From Methanomicrobiales archaeon (GTDB lineage: Archaea > Halobacteriota > Methanomicrobia > Methanomicrobiales > JACTUA01): a DNA stretch of 47,017 nt. Numbering within the stretch: the stretch's first letter is position 1; each line of letters begins with the position of its first letter. This document shows, one piece after another, positions 42,055-47,017 of the stretch. The position numbers and the translations under genes were made by a program. The stretch lies in NCBI GenBank assembly GCA_029907705.1, contig JARYLJ010000012.1, positions 1-47,017 of the forward strand, written 5' to 3'. Below the pieces are notes generated by a model. That model was not told where the DNA came from and did no database searches. It saw only the letters and a program-made list of their open reading frames with translations.

Positions 42055-42990
42055 ATGAGCTCGAATGACAATTCTTGGGAGGCGGTAATCGGCCATGGTT
42101 ATCACCTTAAAGCAACCTCCAGAGAGATCCATATATCAAGAGACAGGGATGTAAAAAGGATACCAATCGAAAAGATCGACCATCTTCTGATTGTGGGTAT
42201 GCATAACATACATACATCTGTTGTGCTGCAGCTTCAGCGGCAGCATAAGTTCATATCCTTTTTCGATACCGATGCAAAACCAATCGGTTTTCTCCGCCCC
42301 TTTGGTTATTCGGATGACCAGGAGATACAATCGATCCAGCGAAAAACACCCTCGCACAGGTTCGGACTGGCCATCTGCAGAGCGGCGATGCGGGCAAGAA
42401 TCCAGTTTCTGGAGGAGCACCTTCAGCGTAGAGAGGGTTTTCAGTTCTATATGGGGGAACTCGAACTCTTTCACAGATCCCTCGAAGAGGTCAAATACCT
42501 TGTAAAGATCGAGGAGCTCAGGAGGTTGCAGAGGCTCACATCCGATATGTATTACGAAGTACTTGCAAGAACCGTGAATCCTGTGCTGCGTTTCAGAAGG
42601 CGAACGGAGAGGCCTCATCAGGACCCTGTCAATGCCCTGTTTTCAGTCGGATACGCAATTCTTTACGGGGCATGTTGTATAGAGGTCTTCGGTGCGCATC
42701 TTGATCCTGATGTCGGGTTCCTCTCAGAAGGGGAGGGCAGCCTGATAGCTGATCTCATAGAGCCGTTCAAACCCCGAATGGTCGACAGTGTGGTTATGGA
42801 TTTGGTTTGGCGGGGGATCCCCAATTCCGATTATGATTGCGGGGACGTGCGTTGCCACCTTTCCGACACACTGGTGAATCTGGTCGGGGAAGAATTGCGG
42901 AAGAGCATCGATCGGAGAATGCTCCATCAGTACGTCCAGGGTTTGAGGAAGGCCATATGCGAGAATACCGAGTTCATCACCCCTTATTGA
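42055..42990 (+). CDS. Stand-alone Cas1 homolog, altered active site
   Basis: A 311-residue Cas1-fold protein: N-terminal beta domain (1-85; RIPIEKIDHLLIVGMHNIHTSVVLQL, FFDTDAKPIGFL), then a helical domain with RRTERPHQDPVNALFSVGYAILYG (182-205) and HLDPDVGFLSEGEGSLIADLIEPFKP (215-240), ending in a basic helix. In active Cas1 the metal is held by a Glu seven residues before a conserved Tyr, by a His in GF(L/V)H, and by Asp/Glu. Here the Glu position aligns to Gln159 (Tyr at 166) and the His position is Ser224, while D233 and E236 are kept. No cas2, effector gene, CRISPR array, casposon polB or terminal repeats lie nearby. CRISPR-free Cas1 families are known in archaea; this resembles them. 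It ends 4 bases from acyP, convergent. Confidence 0.85.
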   Translation: MSSNDNSWEAVIGHGYHLKATSREIHISRDRDVKRIPIEKIDHLLIVGMHNIHTSVVLQLQRQHKFISFFDTDAKPIGFLRPFGYSDDQEIQSIQRKTPSHRFGLAICRAAMRARIQFLEEHLQRREGFQFYMGELELFHRSLEEVKYLVKIEELRRLQRLTSDMYYEVLARTVNPVLRFRRRTERPHQDPVNALFSVGYAILYGACCIEVFGAHLDPDVGFLSEGEGSLIADLIEPFKPRMVDSVVMDLVWRGIPNSDYDCGDVRCHLSDTLVNLVGEELRKSIDRRMLHQYVQGLRKAICENTEFITPY

Positions 42991-42994
42991 AATC

Positions 42995-43273
42995 CTATTG
43001 ATAAATTCCACGAACGATGGAGAAGCCTTTGAAATCAACCCTCTCTTTCTCGGACACCTGTATCTCCCTGATGATCACCCTGTTACAGCCGTAAAGCATC
43101 GATACAAACTTCTCTAGCATCACCTGGTCTGCAGTGGCCGTTACCTTCACCCTCCCATCCTGCAGATTCATGACCTCTCCTGAAATCCCAAGATTCACGG
43201 CAATGCGTCTTATGCAGGCCCTGAAGCCCACCCCCTGCACCCTGCCCGATATCAGGATCTCTATTGTCTTCAC
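42995..43273 (-). CDS. acyP: Acylphosphatase
   Basis: A 92-residue small enzyme that splits acyl-phosphate bonds. The catalytic Arg is in GRVQGVGFRACIRR, and the conserved Asn is in EVMNLQDGRVKV. The start is GTG at 43273 and overlaps the stop of the large helical protein by 4 bases (GTGA). Physiological substrate is unclear, as for most acylphosphatases. It ends 4 bases from the Cas1 homolog reading the other way. Confidence 0.93.
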   Translation of the reverse strand: MKTIEILISGRVQGVGFRACIRRIAVNLGISGEVMNLQDGRVKVTATADQVMLEKFVSMLYGCNRVIIREIQVSEKERVDFKGFSIVRGIYQ

Positions 43274-46200
43274 AGGAGATGCTCCTCGATGATCCGCAGC
43301 GCGACAGAGAGCTCGTCAAACACCTCCTCCCTCTGTTCCTCCTCCCTGATATTGATGGCGGCATCCACAGCGAAGCCGAGTATATCTTTCGCTTTATCCT
43401 CCTCTTTATGGGTATACAGCATCAATGCGAGATCACCGAGCACATATGCCCGTCTCGCGAGTGGCCTTATGATGGCAGCCTCTTCCAAACCAAGCTGAAG
43501 CACCCTGTTTATGATTTTTGTCTGTCCTGCCTCTTTGCAGGCAATCGCCAGCATCGTATAATACTTGGCCCTGACTGCTCGGTCCTGCAGGGATTTTACC
43601 GCCCTCTGCAGAAGATCTACATCCTGCACGGTGAACCGGCCTGCTTTAATCTTGTTTCTCAGACCGATCAGCTCCGAGTACAGAGGACTCACCTGTATCT
43701 CCTTCTCGGTCACTCCCAGGTTGAGGAGTGTCTTTCTTTTCAACTCCTCGTCTTCGATGCTGGATGCCACATCCTTCGCTTTCTGGAGGAGAGTGGTATC
43801 GCTTGTTTTTGTGAACAGCATATAGAACATCTGGACGATCGCCTGTCTCATGATGGAGGCGATATATGGTATTTTTATCGATTCTGCAGTTATTACAGTT
43901 TTATTCAGGAGTTCCACAGGATCGGCTGGCCCTCCATATCGATCTGCGAGAGGAACGACGTCGAGGAGGAGCGTGGCCTTGTCATATGAGACGGGCACTT
44001 TATCGATGGCCTTATAAATCGAATTGAGAATCAACCTTCTCTTCTCATCGTTCGTGGCCATACCGAAGATCGAGATCAGTGCGTTCACATACTCGACCGG
44101 CTCGACGATCTGATCAACGAGACTGAGCGCAAGATTCAGATATTCCTCCTTCGGTTTCAGGATATTCAGACTGACGATTGAAAAAATGATCTGTTTGAGT
44201 ACAGAGGACCTCTTCTCCTCCTGTACCAAATCGAGAAGCGATAGGGCCTGATTGAGACAGGAGAGCGCCTCATCTTCGTCGACCCTTGCGAGCAGACCGA
44301 CAAGGTTCGTGAGGATGATGACTTTCTCGCTTGTATCCGTCAGATTTTCGAGGGATTCATGCACTTCGTGAAGGATCTCGTGGGCACGGGAGTTCTGGTC
44401 GATGCGCATGTATGAGTCTGCAAGGTTGCACATCGAAGAGTATTTCATGAAGGACGGAGGCGTTTGTTCGATCAGTCTGAATATCAGATCCATGACCACT
44501 GGCGAACTCTCTGAGTGCTCCAGTTCATGAAATATTGAGAGAAGGACCTCGTGAGGGGTGGCGGTCTCTTCCCTGTCAAACGCACCACGGAAGAAAGTGG
44601 CAATACGATAGAATATGGCATTCCTTTCCAGCGGGTTCCCAATCTCGAGAGCGAACAGTGTGAATGGTATAATGAAGTCCAGTTTGTGTGATTTCTCTGC
44701 ATGTTCCATTATGATGTCGATGTAGCGCGAGAGCTTCAGGCCGACCTGAGATCTGGGCACATTCTGCTTCAGGAGTTCGATCGCCTTGATAAATGGAGAG
44801 AGATCGTAACTTATCGGTACAGTCTTGTCTGCAGGAGCTTCCTGAATAAAGGTGTTGCACCCAATCTTTACGAGCCCTTCTATGATGTTTTCACGTTTCT
44901 GCTGCTGAATTATCGGATCTTCCACAGTGGAGGTGAGTTGATATGCCTCGTTGAGCGCATGTGGCGCACCCTGCGAGATGCCATACTTTATCATACCCTC
45001 GATTATGCTCTGTTTCGCATACACTTCGTAATCCTTCTCCAGAAGGGATTTTATCCATTCCCCCATGCGGTGAAGAAAGTCGAGATCCCCCTGTTCGACT
45101 GCGAGATATGAGGCCTGATCGATGATTCTGGAGAGTGCTTCTGAGCGGGGGCGCTCCCCCTCTATCTGGCAGGTAAGGCCCACAGCCCTCTGAAGAATAT
45201 CTCTGTTTTTCAGAAATACTCCAATTTTTGCCAGCTCGATCACAATATACGATACTGCAGTCTCCTTTGCCTCATTATCCCCCATCTGCTCTGCAAGGTG
45301 CAGAAGTGCAGAAGGTTCATGATATTCCATAAAACCTCGCGATATGAGGATTTTAAGGCATTCGAAGAATATACTGTCGCTATTTTTATGGAGCAGCACA
45401 ATCGCCTCGAGAGACGGGGCGAACGATATAAAGTCGGTAAAGTCGCAGGTCCGACAGATTTCGAGTGCTGATCTCTGGACGAGCGAATCCACGACGGACT
45501 GATCTATCTTGGAGAGGATTTTCACTCTAAGTGTCTCGTGCTCCCGTCTGACGATACCTTCCCTGATCAGTTGCACGCATGTATCGATGGTATGTTTGCT
45601 TGTTCGATCGAATGGGGTAACGATCCGCGAGAAGAGATCGATGGCGGGCTGGAATTCGCCTTCAAGAAGCAATGTATCGACAATCGCCAGATACTGCGAG
45701 ATAGGGGTTTCTCCGGTCTCTCTTCCCGACATTTCTATGAGCGGGATGATCTTCATGAGGATATCTGTATCCTTCGTCCTCCGTACCACCGCGATCGTTG
45801 AACTCACAATCTCCCTGACAGGGTACTTCACAGCTGAAAGTCTTTTCGAGACCAATTCGAGACCTCTGTCCAGATACCATTTTTCCCCGCTCTTTTCTGC
45901 TTTTTCCAGCAGCTTGATGATCACCTGAAGATCGGAGCCGGGGGTGACATCCGAGAGGGCCTCCACATACGAGAGGAGCTGACGCTTATCACGTGTACGC
46001 TCCAGTAAAAACTCCGCAATTACCCCGATTATCTCCATCCGCTGCTCCAGGGGCAGATCTTCCAGCTGCCTGAGAATTACGTCGATATCGGCTATGGTCT
46101 TTGACAATCCGGATTTCCAGAGGCGCTCCGTGATTGCCATCATGCAGGAGAGTCGTCTGTTTTTCTGTTTTATCGTTGCACCATACCTGATTGCATGGAC

Positions 46201-46857
46201 GATGACAGAGACATCTCCCTGCAGGCTGCCAACAGTGGCCAGTGCCTTCACGAGCTCGGACTGAAGAAGCGAATGCTTCGAAATATCGCCGACAACATTG
46301 ATCATCTCAAGGCACTGGTGGACAAGTCGGGTGTCTCTCGTCTCGATGCTCCAGACGATGATCAGGGGGATGATATCGATCATAATGTCGGCCTGATATT
46401 TTCTGAATCCTATTGATCTGGCCAGTTCTATACCCTTCAGGATGAAATCTGAATCTTTTGCCTCGACACCTTTCTCTATCAGTTCCCGTGATATCTTTGC
46501 AAAAATCCTGGATTGATAGCTCTTCCTCTCCAGTTTTTCTGACAGTTCCGAGAGGGCGGCAAACCATCTGGCATCTCTTGTGGAGATATATCTTTCAACC
46601 GCCCGGTTCATCGTCTCGAATACCACATTGTGGGGGAGACCCTCCAGCCATGTGAACAGTTCGGGATTGTTATTTTCAAAAACTTTTGATATTACCGCAT
46701 TATTGATCAATTCGAGATATAGGGCTTTTTCTTTGCGCCTCCCGAATTTATAAATATCTTTCAATAATGATTTAAATTCCTCATAATTAAACTTCTCCAG
46801 TGCCTGATGCGCCCTTAGCACATATTCCTTATCATAAGATTCAGCGGCTATTTCCAT
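43270..46857 (-). CDS. Large alpha-helical repeat protein (1195 residues), function unknown
   Basis: A 1195-residue soluble protein made almost entirely of short amphipathic helices in units of about 33-45 residues. Examples are ...RSIGFRKYQADIMIDIIPLI..., ...QKRENIIEGLVKIG... and ...VSYDKATLLLDVVPLADRYG.... This pattern is TPR/HEAT-like superhelical and suggests a scaffold that binds other proteins. No enzyme motif, signal peptide or membrane segment is seen. The start is at 46857; TTTCCATTATAA is repeated 13 bases upstream around it. It is translationally coupled to acyP. I cannot place it in a named family. Its neighbourhood with the Cas1 homolog is the main hint of a linked role, and that is weak. 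Confidence 0.8.
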   Translation of the reverse strand: MEIAAESYDKEYVLRAHQALEKFNYEEFKSLLKDIYKFGRRKEKALYLELINNAVISKVFENNNPELFTWLEGLPHNVVFETMNRAVERYISTRDARWFAALSELSEKLERKSYQSRIFAKISRELIEKGVEAKDSDFILKGIELARSIGFRKYQADIMIDIIPLIIVWSIETRDTRLVHQCLEMINVVGDISKHSLLQSELVKALATVGSLQGDVSVIVHAIRYGATIKQKNRRLSCMMAITERLWKSGLSKTIADIDVILRQLEDLPLEQRMEIIGVIAEFLLERTRDKRQLLSYVEALSDVTPGSDLQVIIKLLEKAEKSGEKWYLDRGLELVSKRLSAVKYPVREIVSSTIAVVRRTKDTDILMKIIPLIEMSGRETGETPISQYLAIVDTLLLEGEFQPAIDLFSRIVTPFDRTSKHTIDTCVQLIREGIVRREHETLRVKILSKIDQSVVDSLVQRSALEICRTCDFTDFISFAPSLEAIVLLHKNSDSIFFECLKILISRGFMEYHEPSALLHLAEQMGDNEAKETAVSYIVIELAKIGVFLKNRDILQRAVGLTCQIEGERPRSEALSRIIDQASYLAVEQGDLDFLHRMGEWIKSLLEKDYEVYAKQSIIEGMIKYGISQGAPHALNEAYQLTSTVEDPIIQQQKRENIIEGLVKIGCNTFIQEAPADKTVPISYDLSPFIKAIELLKQNVPRSQVGLKLSRYIDIIMEHAEKSHKLDFIIPFTLFALEIGNPLERNAIFYRIATFFRGAFDREETATPHEVLLSIFHELEHSESSPVVMDLIFRLIEQTPPSFMKYSSMCNLADSYMRIDQNSRAHEILHEVHESLENLTDTSEKVIILTNLVGLLARVDEDEALSCLNQALSLLDLVQEEKRSSVLKQIIFSIVSLNILKPKEEYLNLALSLVDQIVEPVEYVNALISIFGMATNDEKRRLILNSIYKAIDKVPVSYDKATLLLDVVPLADRYGGPADPVELLNKTVITAESIKIPYIASIMRQAIVQMFYMLFTKTSDTTLLQKAKDVASSIEDEELKRKTLLNLGVTEKEIQVSPLYSELIGLRNKIKAGRFTVQDVDLLQRAVKSLQDRAVRAKYYTMLAIACKEAGQTKIINRVLQLGLEEAAIIRPLARRAYVLGDLALMLYTHKEEDKAKDILGFAVDAAINIREEEQREEVFDELSVALRIIEEHLL

Positions 46858-47017
46858 TATAAATTTCCATTATAATAATGAATTATCATACTTATATTAA
46901 TATTTTATTTATAAATTTTTTATTATATTTCGAAATGAAATAATAAATCGAAAAAAATAATATTTTAGGTGATTACTCAGTATAAGCCACGCGACTATAT
47001 CCAACTAATACTTGGAC
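46858..47017. promoter_or_regulatory. AT-rich right-end region with 13-base-period repeat
   Basis: Very AT-rich, with long A/T stretches (46895-46970). TTTCCATTATAA occurs at 46851-46862 and 46864-46875, so on the minus strand two ATGGAAAT-like starts lie 13 bases apart in different frames. It serves as promoter region of the large helical-repeat gene and may be part of a foreign or origin-like segment beyond the window. No gene is seen. Confidence 0.45.

Noticed and set aside
42055-47017. CRISPR array or casposon associated with the Cas1 homolog
   Set aside because: No regularly spaced repeats, no Cas2, no DNA polymerase B and no terminal inverted repeats were seen in the window. The sequence flanking the gene is PaaK and acylphosphatase.

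Overview
The window is about 47 kb of archaeal chromosome, of moderate GC content except for an AT-rich right end. It carries archaeal information-processing genes (Orc1/Cdc6, EF-1alpha, S10, L7Ae, S28e, L24e) and methanogen-type C1 genes: methenyl-H4MPT cyclohydrolase, a methanopterin-biosynthesis enzyme, methanogenesis marker 12 and an archaeal CobZ/CobS/CobT set. This fits a methanogen, or a related methane- or alkane-oxidising archaeon, of the Methanomicrobia in the broad sense (Halobacteriota). Genus cannot be fixed from this window, because mcr, mer and the rRNA genes are not in it.

Layout. 0.4-9.1 kb: tRNA-Val, mch, orc1/cdc6, a zinc-ribbon protein, a chorismate lyase/beta-RFAP synthase fusion, archaeal phosphoglycerate mutase, a small membrane exporter, an SDR epimerase and, divergently, marker 12. 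9.4-12.3 kb: porCDAB behind a TATA box and a perfect 14-bp palindrome. 12.7-16.0 kb: a leftward string of nitrilase, YdjM-like membrane hydrolase, threonine synthase and a membrane protein. 16.2-16.7 kb: two tiny divergent genes (winged helix and a 41-aa zinc ribbon) around a repeated control element. 16.7-18.0 kb: rpl7ae-rps28e-rpl24e-ndk, with a leader that looks like an L7Ae kink-turn switch. 18.1-23.0 kb: a four-gene overlapping envelope-glycan operon (FAD oxidoreductase, GT2, flippase-like, DUF2298 GT-C-like). 23.1-25.4 kb: CetZ (tubulin-like) plus a secreted, membrane-anchored coiled-coil protein. 25.4-26.2 kb: a region with no intact gene. 26.2-29.5 kb: tuf, rps10 and an Agl23-like GT-C protein.

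29.6-33.0 kb: a possibly frameshifted small Cys protein, a siroheme sulfite-reductase-like protein and the cobalamin tail genes cobS, cobZ and cobT. 33.0-37.0 kb: GuaA glutaminase subunit, a Cys-cluster protein, a TraB-family membrane protein, a stretch with an RNA-like structured element, a nitroreductase and a DUF2115 protein. 37.2-41.6 kb: the hexulose-phosphate synthase/RraA fusion, then an ACT protein with two PaaK-type aryl-CoA ligases. 42.0-46.9 kb: a stand-alone Cas1 homolog with no CRISPR array, Cas2 or casposon genes, convergent with acylphosphatase and a 1195-aa helical-repeat protein.

The most unusual items are the solo Cas1, in which two of the usual metal ligands appear replaced (Glu by Gln, His by Ser); the fusion joining two consecutive methanopterin-biosynthesis steps; the L7Ae leader carrying two UGAUGA boxes that would bury its own Shine-Dalgarno; and the CetZ/membrane coiled-coil pair. 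All functional calls come from reading translated sequence and remembered family motifs. No database search was run.
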